A DNA stretch of 64,000 nucleotides, taken from contig CAXPOZ010000001.1 of the NCBI GenBank assembly GCA_964219355.1, forward strand, positions 1,054,001-1,118,000, given 5' to 3'. The stretch comes from Parvularcula sp964219355. Lineage in GTDB: Bacteria > Pseudomonadota > Alphaproteobacteria > Caulobacterales > Parvularculaceae. A program made the translations under genes and the position numbers. Below are positions 35,809 through 44,068 of the stretch, piece after piece; within the stretch, counting starts at the first letter, position 1; each line of letters opens with the position of its first letter. The notes under the pieces were generated by a model that saw only the letters and a program-made list of their open reading frames with translations, was not told where the DNA came from and ran no database searches.

Positions 35809-37614
35809 ATGGAAGAAATCATTCGTGAGGTGAATGGCTTTGTGTGGGGCATTCCCACACAGGTGCTACTGCTCGGGACTGGGCTGTTCCTGACCATCGG
35901 CATGCTTTTCATGCCGATCCGCAAACTGCCCTATGCCATCGGGCAGCTGTTCCGGAAGCGTGAGGATTCAGAAGGCGATGTCTCGCCCTTCGGCGCGCTG
36001 ATGACGGCGCTCTCCTCAACCATCGGGACAGGGAATATTGCCGGGGTCGCCGCCGCCATCGCGATTGGCGGGCCGGGCGCGGTCTTCTGGATGTGGATGA
36101 CCGCCATTGTCGGCATGGCCACCAAATATGCCGAGGGCGTCCTCGCCCTCAAATTCCGCGAAACCGATGCCGAAGGCCGCCATGTCGGCGGGCCGATGTA
36201 TTACATCAAGAATGGTCTTGGCAAAGGTTGGCTTTGGCTGGCCGGGCTGTTTGCGATTTTCGGGATTCTCGCCAGCTGGGGCACGGGCGCCTCGATTCAA
36301 GCGAACTCAATTTCAGACTCGCTCAATGACACATATGGCATTGCCCCGTGGCTCACGGGTGTCGTACTTGCCGCTGGCGCCGCCGCAGTCATTCTCGGCG
36401 GTATCACCCGGATTGCCAATGTAGCAACAAAACTCGTCCCCTTCATGGCGATCAGCTATCTCGGCGCAGGCCTCATCGTCATCGGAATGAATTTCTCCGT
36501 CGTGCCTGAAGCCTTTAGTCTTATCTTCCGTGGTGCCTTTGGCCTCGACAGCGCCGCGACGGGTATCTCGATCGGTCTTCTGCTTCTCGCCATGAAAAAG
36601 GGTGTCGCGCGCGGCATCTTCTCGAATGAATCAGGCCAGGGCTCGGCGCCGATCGCGCACGCCGCCGCCAAGAACACAGACCCAGTCAATCAGGGCATTG
36701 TCGCTATGCTGGGAACCTTCATTGACACTTTGGTCATCTGCACGATCACCGCGCTCGTGATTCTGACATCCGGCGTAGTTGGCCCGGATTGTCTTGCGAG
36801 CCTCGACAATCTTCAAATCTTCCAGGCCGATGGTCAGCCACGAGGTTGTGACACAGGCGCACCACTCACCGGCGAAGCCTTCGGTGCGGTTCTCTCTGCG
36901 CAGATTGCCGGGATCGCCCTTGGCGAACATATAGTTGCCTTGGCTCTCACCATTTTCGCCTTCACCACCATTTTGGGCTGGAGCTATTATGGTGAGCGGT
37001 GCTGCGAGTTCCTGTTTGGCATCAAGTCGATCCTACCGTTCCGGGTAAGCTGGATTGTCGTCGTCTTCCTCGGTGCGGCGCTGATTGGCCTGCAGGGCAA
37101 ACCGCTCGTCGTCAACGCGCAGACCGCAGAAGTCGCAGACAATGTCTTGGTGGTCGATGGGGTGCCAGTTACGGTCGATGGTGACCTTGTCTTGACCGAA
37201 GGACGTACAGCGATCATTACGCCTGATGGCATTACAATTGATCGGGAACTGCTTCTCGTCAATGGTCAGCCGGTCATCACAGATGGTTCCTCCGCGAGTA
37301 TTCTCGACAATGTCCTCATCCTTGATGGCGAGGCTTTGATGATCGATGGCGCCGCCTTCACTGTTGATGGCGACGAGGTCGAATTGCGCGGCGATCAGGT
37401 CTTTGCCGATGGAGAACTCGTCAATGTGCCGGGTGCTGTCGAGAATATCGTCAATATTTTCTGGCTGGTGGCGGACACATTGACAGCCTTGATGGCGGCG
37501 CCGAACCTTATTGCCCTCCTTCTGCTCAGTCCTCTGATTTTCAGCCTGACCCGCGCCTATTTCAGGGATGAAGAGGCCCGCAAGAAAATCGCCTCTGGCG
37601 AGCACCACGAATGA
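35809..37614 (+). CDS. Sodium:alanine/glycine symporter (AGCS) with an inserted Asp-Gly repeat domain
   Basis: 601 residues; usual AGCS proteins have about 450-550. Core marks are SSTIGTGNIAGVAAAI, GGPGAVFWMWMTA, FSNESGQGSAPIAHAAA and FTTILGWSYYGE, and the last part is ADTLTALMAAPNLIALLLLSP. Between the helix ending near residue 430 and the one starting near 545 lies an insert of about 115 residues with recurring VDG, VNG and IDG turns, likely a beta-solenoid. A smaller Cys-containing insert (CLASLDNLQIF...GCDTG) lies around 325-350. It overlaps the isoaspartyl peptidase gene (ATGA). Confidence 0.93.
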   Translation: MEEIIREVNGFVWGIPTQVLLLGTGLFLTIGMLFMPIRKLPYAIGQLFRKREDSEGDVSPFGALMTALSSTIGTGNIAGVAAAIAIGGPGAVFWMWMTAIVGMATKYAEGVLALKFRETDAEGRHVGGPMYYIKNGLGKGWLWLAGLFAIFGILASWGTGASIQANSISDSLNDTYGIAPWLTGVVLAAGAAAVILGGITRIANVATKLVPFMAISYLGAGLIVIGMNFSVVPEAFSLIFRGAFGLDSAATGISIGLLLLAMKKGVARGIFSNESGQGSAPIAHAAAKNTDPVNQGIVAMLGTFIDTLVICTITALVILTSGVVGPDCLASLDNLQIFQADGQPRGCDTGAPLTGEAFGAVLSAQIAGIALGEHIVALALTIFAFTTILGWSYYGERCCEFLFGIKSILPFRVSWIVVVFLGAALIGLQGKPLVVNAQTAEVADNVLVVDGVPVTVDGDLVLTEGRTAIITPDGITIDRELLLVNGQPVITDGSSASILDNVLILDGEALMIDGAAFTVDGDEVELRGDQVFADGELVNVPGAVENIVNIFWLVADTLTALMAAPNLIALLLLSPLIFSLTRAYFRDEEARKKIASGEHHE

Positions 37615-38561
37615 GCGTCTCGGCGCTCATCGCAGCCGCGGCCCTGAGCTCAGGGGCTGCGGCTGACACCACGCCCTGCCGTGCTCAGGAGAACTTCGTG
37701 CTTGTCGTCCATGGCGGCACGGCCCGCGCCGGACAGGTGCCCGAAGCTAAGCTCGTCTTCATGCGCAAAATGCTCGGCCGTGCACGCAATGACCTCAAAC
37801 GCGGGGCTCACGGCGTCGATGTCGTCGAGGACGTGGTCACCCAGATGGAGGATTCCGGCCTGTTTAATGCCGGACGCGCCGCGATCGCGAACCAGGAAGG
37901 TTTTGTCGAAACCGACGCCTCGATTATGGACGGCCAGAACCTGAATGCGGGCTCGGTTGCCTCCATGCGCTATGTGAAGAACCCGATTACAGCGGCGCGT
38001 CTCGTCATGGACAAAACCCGCCATGTGATGATGGTCGGTGACAGGGGCGAGGCCGCAGTGACGAAGCTTGGCGCGACCGTCGTCTCGCCTGACTATTTCC
38101 TGAGCAACACGCCGAAAACCGATCCTGAGGACCACGGCACCGTCGGTGCCGCCGTGCTCGACCGCTGCGGGAACCTCGCTGCAGGAACCTCGACGGGCGG
38201 ATATGGCGCAAAAATCCCGGGCCGGGTCGGGGACAGCCCGAATATCGGCGCTGGCGTCTACGCAAAGAACAGCGTCATGGCGGGCTCTGCCACGGGCCAT
38301 GGGGAGTATTTCATCCGCTTCACCGCCCTGCGCTCGGTCGCCGCACGTATGGAGTATGGCGGGCAGTCGCTCGCTGAGGCCGCCGCCGCCGTGATCGCCG
38401 AAATGGACACTGCTGGCGAAGGACGGGATGGCCAGGGCGGCATCGTCACCGTCGACGCCCAAGGCAATGTCGCGATGCCCTTTACCTCGGACGGCATGGT
38501 TCGCGGCATGGTCAGTGATGATGCACGCCCAACAGTCGGTGTCTTTGAAGAGATGAACTGA
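37611..38561 (+). CDS. Exported isoaspartyl peptidase / plant-type L-asparaginase (Ntn hydrolase)
   Basis: 316 residues. The nucleophile Thr177 in DHGTVGAAVLD would be exposed by autocleavage between Gly176 and Thr177, near the position in E. coli IaaA (Thr179). GNLAAGTSTGG and GLFNAGRAA fit the family. The first 18 residues look like a signal peptide, so it is probably periplasmic. It releases aspartate or asparagine from damaged or beta-linked peptides, and coupling to the amino-acid symporter upstream suggests hydrolysis and uptake together. Confidence 0.9.
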   Translation: MSVSALIAAAALSSGAAADTTPCRAQENFVLVVHGGTARAGQVPEAKLVFMRKMLGRARNDLKRGAHGVDVVEDVVTQMEDSGLFNAGRAAIANQEGFVETDASIMDGQNLNAGSVASMRYVKNPITAARLVMDKTRHVMMVGDRGEAAVTKLGATVVSPDYFLSNTPKTDPEDHGTVGAAVLDRCGNLAAGTSTGGYGAKIPGRVGDSPNIGAGVYAKNSVMAGSATGHGEYFIRFTALRSVAARMEYGGQSLAEAAAAVIAEMDTAGEGRDGQGGIVTVDAQGNVAMPFTSDGMVRGMVSDDARPTVGVFEEMN

Positions 38562-38667
38562 GGGCTGCCTCGACAGCCTCAGTAAGCCGCCGACGAACCT
38601 CTCCGAGCGGGGCCGCTACCTTACGGCAGCGACCCCTACCCGCCCGTGCTCCAAGGGGGGAGAGAGG

Positions 38668-38763
38668 ATGAGCAGCGGACAGGATTCTTATCGATTAGTG
38701 ATATCGAGACTTAATCGCAAATTGAATTCTTTGCTGAGAACCCGGGAGGGCCGCCATCGGTAA
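38668..38763 (+). CDS. Possible 31-residue leader peptide
   Basis: ATG at 38668 follows AAGGGGGGAGAGAGG, a strong ribosome-site look-alike. It encodes 31 residues starting MSSGQDSYRLVISRLNRK and ending in REGRHR. No family known to me. The purine run may instead belong to an intergenic repeat, so translation is uncertain. Its 3' end forms the left arm of the 12-bp stem. Confidence 0.25.
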   Translation: MSSGQDSYRLVISRLNRKLNSLLRTREGRHR

Positions 38764-38806
38764 GTGCGGGGAAGGGGGAGAGAGACATGCAAAAACCGAT
38801 GGCGGC
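38750..38806 (+). promoter_or_regulatory. 12-bp stem-loop in glycosyltransferase leader
   Basis: GCCGCCATCGGT (38750-38761) pairs perfectly with ACCGATGGCGGC (38795-38806). The 33-base loop presents GGGGAAGGGGGAGAGAG and an ATG at 38787 that opens a 24-residue frame (to 38861) starting MQKPMAATKVTT. The layout suggests an RNA switch, attenuator or small RNA; the role is inference. Confidence 0.45.
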
Positions 38807-38993
38807 GACCAAAGTCACAACTGTTACGCAAGTGACAGTGGCGGGTTACGAGAGACATTAGAGACCAAAGAACACGGTATCATTGCCTCTGGCAACGGAG
38901 ATATAGAATAACATTGCTGACATCAACTAAAAAAATGATGACTCACGTATCAACGTGACAAGCCAGACGAAATAACGGCACAGCAATAGCCTA

Positions 38994-40154
38994 ATGCGCA
39001 TTCTCTATTCCCATCGCACCCGCTCGGCGGATGGCCAACGCGTCCATATCGATGCGCTGACAAGGGCATTCTTGAAATTAGGTCACGAAGTCCTGATCTG
39101 TGGACCCGAGGGGATATCGACACCGAACACCCCCCAAAGGTTGTCGGCCGGCAGTGATGGCCCCCGCGGATCACACCTCCCCAAGCCCCTCTATGAGCTC
39201 GCCGAGTGGGGCTACTCCCTCCCTGCGTCACATCGCCTCAGGGGGGCTGCGAAGCTGTTCGAGCCCGACATTATCTATGAGCGCTACAACCTTTACTATC
39301 ATGCTGGAGAAAAAGTCGCCAAATCGCTGAATTTGCCGCTGATTCTCGAAGTGAACTCACCGCTCGCCGATGAGCGCGCCTCAAATGACGGACTGGCGCT
39401 AGAGGGTCTTGCCCGACGCTCTGAGCGGCACATCTGGCAGACCGCCGATGCCGTCCTGCCAGTGACCGGCGTGCTGGGTGAGATCATCGAAGCGCAGGGC
39501 GTCCCCAAAGAGCGGATCCATGTCGTCCCCAATGGGGTCGATGAGGCAACGCTCGAGCTCTCCGACGGCAAGGACCTTCGCGCCGCTTATGAGATCACCG
39601 AACCACTAGTGCTCGGCTTTGTCGGATTTGTCCGCGACTGGCATGGCGTTGACCGAGCCGTCGATTGGCTCGCCACCGAAACGGGTAAGTCCTGTCATCT
39701 TCTATTGGTCGGGGATGGCCCCGCCGCGCCGTCCCTCAAAGCGCAGGCCGAACGGTTGGGTGTCGCAGACCGGCTGACCGTGACAGGCGTCGTGCAGCGC
39801 AATGAGGTCGCCGCACATATCGCGGCATTCGACATTGCCCTGCAGCCGGCGGTCACCGCCTATGCCTCCCCCCTCAAGCTGCAGGAATATATGGCGCAGG
39901 CCCGCGCGGTCATCGCACCCGACCAACCCAATATTCGCGAGGTCGTGACCCACGGAGAGACCGCCTTCCTGACACCGCCGGGCGATACCCGCTCCTTCCA
40001 TCAGGCGCTTGATCTGTTGGCAGAGGATGCGGCACTCCGAGACGGTTTGGGCCGAGCCGCGCGTCAGGTGTTGCTCGAGCGGGATCTCACCTGGGCGGCG
40101 AACGCCAGACGGGTCGTTGCCATCGCCAATGATCTGATACTTGCGCGGCGCTAG
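38994..40154 (+). CDS. Glycosyltransferase family 4 protein
   Basis: 386 residues, GT-B fold. The start MRILYSHRTRSADGQRVH and the C-terminal donor-site block LQEYMAQARAVIAPDQPNIREV, with VVPNGVD in between, are typical of GT4 sugar transferases. It probably adds a hexose to a surface glycan or lipid. No polysaccharide cluster surrounds it. No ribosome site is evident. The 3' end overlaps the response-regulator gene by 4 bases (convergent). Confidence 0.88.
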   Translation: MRILYSHRTRSADGQRVHIDALTRAFLKLGHEVLICGPEGISTPNTPQRLSAGSDGPRGSHLPKPLYELAEWGYSLPASHRLRGAAKLFEPDIIYERYNLYYHAGEKVAKSLNLPLILEVNSPLADERASNDGLALEGLARRSERHIWQTADAVLPVTGVLGEIIEAQGVPKERIHVVPNGVDEATLELSDGKDLRAAYEITEPLVLGFVGFVRDWHGVDRAVDWLATETGKSCHLLLVGDGPAAPSLKAQAERLGVADRLTVTGVVQRNEVAAHIAAFDIALQPAVTAYASPLKLQEYMAQARAVIAPDQPNIREVVTHGETAFLTPPGDTRSFHQALDLLAEDAALRDGLGRAARQVLLERDLTWAANARRVVAIANDLILARR

Positions 40155-40801
40155 ACGTTCGTCTGGCCGAGGCGATAGCCGCCCTCGACCGTGATCAGCA
40201 GCTTTGCCTCACTGGGATCAGGCTCGATCTTCTGGCGCAGCCTGTAGATATGGGTTTCGAGCGTGTGCGTCGTGATTCCCGACTGATACCCCCAGACCTC
40301 CCCCAGAAGCTCCTCGCGACTGACCGGCCGGGTGCCTGCTCGGTAGAGATATCGCAGGATGGCCGCTTCCTTGTCGGTCAGGCGGATGGGTTCCTCACCT
40401 GGGACCGCAAGCACGCGTTCCGCCGGGCTGAACTCGTATGGCCCGAGCTGGAAGCGGGCATCCTCAGACCGCGTATGATCATGGAGGGCCGAGCGGATGG
40501 TCGCGGCAAGGGTTGAAAACCGGCAAGGCCGCTCAAGCCGGATTTGAACGCCCTCACCCGATCTGAAGGCGATGACCGGTCCGCGAAAGCCGCGCGCGGC
40601 AGCAGCAGCCAGTGTTTCGGGCCGCGCTTCATCCGTAAGCAGCACATCGATATGAGAAAGACTGCTCTCTTCATCCGGCAAGCCATCGACATCAGCGGCG
40701 GCAATGGCGTGGAATTCGCCTGCGACAGCAAATTGTTCGACCAGCGCCGCGCGAATAGCGGCGTCGGGCTCAAGCAGGATAAGACGTATCTGACCGGCCA
40801 T
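40151..40801 (-). CDS. Orphan OmpR-type response regulator with degenerate receiver
   Basis: 216 residues. The C-terminal winged helix (about 120-216) is intact: RLTDKEAAILRYLYRAG and THTLETHIYRLRQKIEP. The receiver (1-110) keeps Asp57 (IDVLLTDE), but the N-terminal acid pair is reduced to EPD (11-13) and the conserved Lys of the KP motif is Arg91 (LERPCRF). It may act without phosphorylation. No histidine kinase is adjacent. It starts 8 bases after the YggS gene and is likely co-transcribed. Confidence 0.88.
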   Translation of the reverse strand: MAGQIRLILLEPDAAIRAALVEQFAVAGEFHAIAAADVDGLPDEESSLSHIDVLLTDEARPETLAAAAARGFRGPVIAFRSGEGVQIRLERPCRFSTLAATIRSALHDHTRSEDARFQLGPYEFSPAERVLAVPGEEPIRLTDKEAAILRYLYRAGTRPVSREELLGEVWGYQSGITTHTLETHIYRLRQKIEPDPSEAKLLITVEGGYRLGQTNV

Positions 40802-40809
40802 ATTGCTCC

Positions 40810-41493
40810 TTACCCCTCCTTCGGGCGGCGGGGGCCGAAAATCGCAGAGCCGACCCGGACATCCGTCGCCCCCAGATGAATGGCCGTCTCATAATCATCG
40901 GACATCCCCATGGAGAGACGCGGCAGGCCAAGTTCTTCACCCAGCTTATAAAGAAGGGCGAAATGCGGAGCCGGCGGCTCCTTCGCAGGCGGAATGGCCA
41001 TCAGCCCCGTTACCGGGAGGGCGAGGTCATCCCGGCAGTAGCGCGCGAAATCCGTCGCCTCTTTCGGTGCGACGCCCGCTTTTTGCTCTTCCTCACCGGT
41101 GTTCACCTGCACGAACAGCTCAGGGATCAGCTCGCCATCCTCGGCGAGCTTGGCGAAGCTCTGCGCGAGCTTCTCCCGGTCTAGGGTCTCGATCACATCA
41201 AACAGCCGGACTGCGTCCTTTGCCTTATTGGTCTGGAGTGGGCCGATGAGGTGGAGCCAGACGCCCGGATAGGCATCTTTCAACTCCGGCCATTTGCCTT
41301 GCGCTTCCTGCACACGGTTCTCGCCAAAGCGGCGATGCCCGGCATCGAGCAGGGGGCGGATATCGTCCGCCTCCCAGGTCTTACTGACCAATGTCAGGGA
41401 GATGTCCGCCGGATTACGCGCGGCATCTTCCGCCGCGGCGGCGATTTTCGCCTCGACGTCCTTCAAGTTTGCGACCACATCAATTTCTGTCAT
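40810..41493 (-). CDS. yggS: YggS-family PLP homeostasis protein
   Basis: 227 residues from the ATG at 41493, preceded by GGAGGGGCC. The PLP-binding Lys is in LTLVSKTWEADDI; FGENRVQEAQGKW, HLIGPLQTNKAK, QVNTGEEEQKAG and SMGMSDDYETAI are the family blocks. It stores or distributes pyridoxal phosphate and has no known enzyme activity. Its start codon overlaps that of the ThiE-like gene on the other strand. Confidence 0.96.
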   Translation of the reverse strand: MTEIDVVANLKDVEAKIAAAAEDAARNPADISLTLVSKTWEADDIRPLLDAGHRRFGENRVQEAQGKWPELKDAYPGVWLHLIGPLQTNKAKDAVRLFDVIETLDREKLAQSFAKLAEDGELIPELFVQVNTGEEEQKAGVAPKEATDFARYCRDDLALPVTGLMAIPPAKEPPAPHFALLYKLGEELGLPRLSMGMSDDYETAIHLGATDVRVGSAIFGPRRPKEG

Positions 41494-42106
41494 GGCCCCT
41501 CCGATGCCCGATATTGCGACAAATGTCAGGAGCCTGTGTGAGGCCGCAACGGCATTACGGCAGGCCGCCCCGGTATGGCCGGGAGCATTGCCGCCATTTT
41601 CACTCGTCCTGTTCACGGATGACCGGCGGCAGGCGGATCTTCTCTCTTTATTGCGCGAGGTGCCCGAGGCCCGAGATGTCCCGCCGCTCGCCGTCCTCTT
41701 CCGCCATGACGGGTTGCCTGTAGAAGCACGCCGGGCGCTGGCTGCGGAAGCGATGGCTGTGACCAAGGCAAAGGGACATTTCTTCCTTACCGCGCGCATG
41801 GTGCTGGCCGGAGCCGATGGCAGCCATGCCTGCCCCTCAACAGGGATCATGAGCTGGCCGGTTCATGACGCGGCGGAAGCGCAAATGGCAGAAGAGAAGC
41901 ACGCGGATTTCGGCTTCGTCTCGCCTGTATGGCCAACGGCCAGTCACGAGGATGCACAGCCTCTCGGCGCAGAAAACGCAGCGGCGCTAGCGCGGCGCAT
42001 GTCCATCCCAGCCTTAGCGCTTGGTGGGATGACCGCAGACTCCGCCCGCGGACTACATGGATTGCCATTTTATGGGATGGGGGTGATCGGCGCGTGGAGC
42101 GGGTAG
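41492..42106 (+). CDS. Thiamine-phosphate-synthase-like (TMP-TENI) protein
   Basis: 204 residues (200 from the alternative ATG at 41504). The blocks FGFVSPVWPTASHEDAQPLG and ALALGGMTAD follow the ThiE/TenI pattern, but the HFFLTARM and surrounding residues differ from classical ThiE, and the pyrophosphate-binding loop is weak. It may be TenI-like rather than a synthase. No ribosome site precedes either start. It is divergent from yggS with overlapping start codons. Confidence 0.72.
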   Translation: MAPPMPDIATNVRSLCEAATALRQAAPVWPGALPPFSLVLFTDDRRQADLLSLLREVPEARDVPPLAVLFRHDGLPVEARRALAAEAMAVTKAKGHFFLTARMVLAGADGSHACPSTGIMSWPVHDAAEAQMAEEKHADFGFVSPVWPTASHEDAQPLGAENAAALARRMSIPALALGGMTADSARGLHGLPFYGMGVIGAWSG

Positions 42107-42122
42107 AACCGCCGGGGCCGGA

Positions 42123-43397
42123 TCAGAACTTGATCGAGCTTTCGAACATGACGGCAGCGGCATTTTCCGAGCCGCCAATCGCCTCGTCACGCTGGCTATC
42201 GACGAATTGCGCGGCCGCGCCAAGCGTCACGCCATGGTCGAAGACATAAGAGACACCAGCCTGCGCGGTCTGGGTCTCACGGTCGAGCCGGCCGAAAGCG
42301 GCATCCGGCGTCGCCGGACCGACCAGCAGGGTCGCATCGCGCTCAGCATCGGCATTGCCGTAGCCCAGCATGAAGTTCCATTCGCCCGCTTCGAGGGTCA
42401 CCCCGGCGTCAAAGGCGAGATAATCCTCGTCCCGGTTCTCATCGAACCCGGCATTGGTCGATTTCATCGAGCCGCCGAAGGTCACATTGCCGTAAGCGAG
42501 GTTCAGCCCGAAGGCGTAGCCTTTGTAATCGCCGAAGACAGGGACGACCGGTTCGACCGGCTGGCCGCTCTCATCCTTGTCGGCGGTGACGTAACTTGCA
42601 CTCAAGCCCACCGTCAGGCGGTCATCCCGCACCTTGAAGCCGTTCTGGTAGTAAAGTGCTGCTTCGAGCACATCCTGCCAGCGCTGGTTTGCGCCCAGAA
42701 GGGACACATCGCTCGGCGCGGCAAAGCCATCTTCAGGCGCGCAACGGCGGTCACCGCAATTGTCGAGTTCCGGCGCGTAGGAAACGCCAAGCTGGAGCTG
42801 GCCAATCAGCCCGCCCAGGAAACCCGGCGGCGGCATATAGGTGATCTTGGTCGACTGGCCGGAGAAATCATTGATCGTGTGAACGTCATTGAGACCGGTC
42901 AGGTCCGTCTTCCAGTCATTCACGCCAACGGCGCGGAAAATGTTGGGAGATGTCACCGCCAGACGGCTGGCCGCCCCGGCATCCTTGCCCAGATGAATGC
43001 TGCCGAAGCCGCCTCTGGCAAAAAGATAGGCGCCTTCAAGGAAAACATCACCGCCTTCGGGCCCGACACCACGGTCACCACCGGACAGAAGCGAGGAATA
43101 ACGCCCGGCCGCATAATATTGCGACGGCTGGTCAGCATCGGCTCTGACAGAGCCGGACGCGCCCAGTTCCACGCCATTATTGAGGATGTGAGTCGCGGTG
43201 ACGTTCAGCTCGGCATTGGCGTCGGCTTTCGTTTCGCCATCGACAACACCCGTAACAACACTGAGCTCACCGGACACTTCAATGGGGTTTTCGTCCTGCG
43301 CCGCAGCCACGCCGAGTGCCAGGCAAGAGACAAAAGCCCCTGCCAGCCCATTCAACGCATGCTTACGCCGAAGCGCCATCAGACATTTCCTCATCAT
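42123..43397 (-). CDS. Gram-negative porin
   Basis: 424 residues from the ATG at 43397 (or 43394). Signal peptide cleaved near VAAAQ, then a 16-strand porin pattern with FGSIHLGKDAGAASRL, the eyelet-region motif of alphaproteobacterial and neisserial-type porins, and a C-terminal Phe (ESSIKF). A Cys pair (NCGDRRC) in one loop suggests a disulfide. It is a general or anion diffusion channel. It is convergent with the ThiE-like gene. Confidence 0.88.
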   Translation of the reverse strand: MMRKCLMALRRKHALNGLAGAFVSCLALGVAAAQDENPIEVSGELSVVTGVVDGETKADANAELNVTATHILNNGVELGASGSVRADADQPSQYYAAGRYSSLLSGGDRGVGPEGGDVFLEGAYLFARGGFGSIHLGKDAGAASRLAVTSPNIFRAVGVNDWKTDLTGLNDVHTINDFSGQSTKITYMPPPGFLGGLIGQLQLGVSYAPELDNCGDRRCAPEDGFAAPSDVSLLGANQRWQDVLEAALYYQNGFKVRDDRLTVGLSASYVTADKDESGQPVEPVVPVFGDYKGYAFGLNLAYGNVTFGGSMKSTNAGFDENRDEDYLAFDAGVTLEAGEWNFMLGYGNADAERDATLLVGPATPDAAFGRLDRETQTAQAGVSYVFDHGVTLGAAAQFVDSQRDEAIGGSENAAAVMFESSIKF

Positions 43398-43498
43398 TTT
43401 TACGCCCTTGTGGAGCGCTCTCATCCTTATCTGGCAGGTAATTCGGCGGCTTACAAATAAACTCGACGGCAAACTTCTACGGTTACAGGATAACGTGG

Positions 43499-43523
43499 CA
43501 GGAATGACACGTGCATATTCCTG
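43499..43523. promoter_or_regulatory. 25-bp dyad between porin and DUF3576 genes
   Basis: CAGGAAT (43499-43505) and ATTCCTG (43517-43523) are perfect 7-bp arms with an 11-base spacer. It lies 102 bases before the porin start and 49 before the DUF3576 start, in a divergent gap, as an operator would. Confidence 0.45.
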
Positions 43524-43572
43524 TTGCGAGTGGCATTGACGCCGCGGGCCGACTGGTTAGGTATAGGCCAAA

Positions 43573-44058
43573 ATGAATAAGGGTCGACAGGCTATGACGC
43601 CGGAACGTTTTCGTATGCTCAAAATTTTCGGCATTGCCGGAGCTGCAGCGGTTCTCGCCGCCTGCGCTAACAACGATGTTTCGGTCCCGGGCCGGGATGC
43701 GCCGCTGATCAAGGCTGATCGCGGTGGCAGCGTGCCGACCAATGTGAACCGCTATCTGTGGCTGGCATCGCTCGACACGATCGATTTCATGCCGGTCGAC
43801 AAGGCCGATCCCCTTGCCGGGATCATCGCCACTGACTGGTACGGCAACCCGCAGGTGCCGCAGGAACGCTTCAAGACGAATGTCTATATCCTCGACACGG
43901 CGCTTCGGGCCGACGCGCTGCGCGTCACGGTCTTCCGCCAGCAGCTCACCGATTATGGCTGGGTTGATGCCCCGGTGAACCCGGCAACTGCCCGCGAGAT
44001 CGAAAACGCGATCCTGTCCCGCGCGCGCGAGCTGCGCCTGAACAGCCTTGATGGCTGA
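43573..44058 (+). CDS. DUF3576 lipoprotein
   Basis: 161 residues. The lipobox is LAAC (VLAACANND) near residue 27-28. NRYLWLASLDTIDFMPVDKADPLAGIIATDW is the DUF3576 core, and TVFRQ...DAPVNPATAREIENAIL closes it. The family is common in alphaproteobacteria, usually directly upstream of leuS-lptE-holA; here that set is 5 kb further on. A role in envelope biogenesis is inference. It ends before a terminator at 44085. Confidence 0.88.
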   Translation: MNKGRQAMTPERFRMLKIFGIAGAAAVLAACANNDVSVPGRDAPLIKADRGGSVPTNVNRYLWLASLDTIDFMPVDKADPLAGIIATDWYGNPQVPQERFKTNVYILDTALRADALRVTVFRQQLTDYGWVDAPVNPATAREIENAILSRARELRLNSLDG

Positions 44059-44068
44059 TCCTCATACG

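Larger units (their letters stand above)
38562..38993. other. 432-base gap with hairpins and an AT-richer structured leader
   Basis: Just at the peptidase stop a CTGAG-G-GCTG / CAGC-CTCAG hairpin forms (38557-38582). GGGGCCGCT / AGCGACCCC (38609-38636) follows with one mismatch. From about 38690 the base composition falls well below the neighbours. The region 38668-38861 holds two tiny frames and a 12-bp stem (separate entries), and TCACGT-ATCA-ACGTGA (38943-38958) lies 36 bases before the glycosyltransferase start. Confidence 0.6.

Noticed and set aside
42207..43460. 417-codon plus-strand frame
   Set aside because: Antisense to the porin gene, which has a clear signal peptide and barrel ending.
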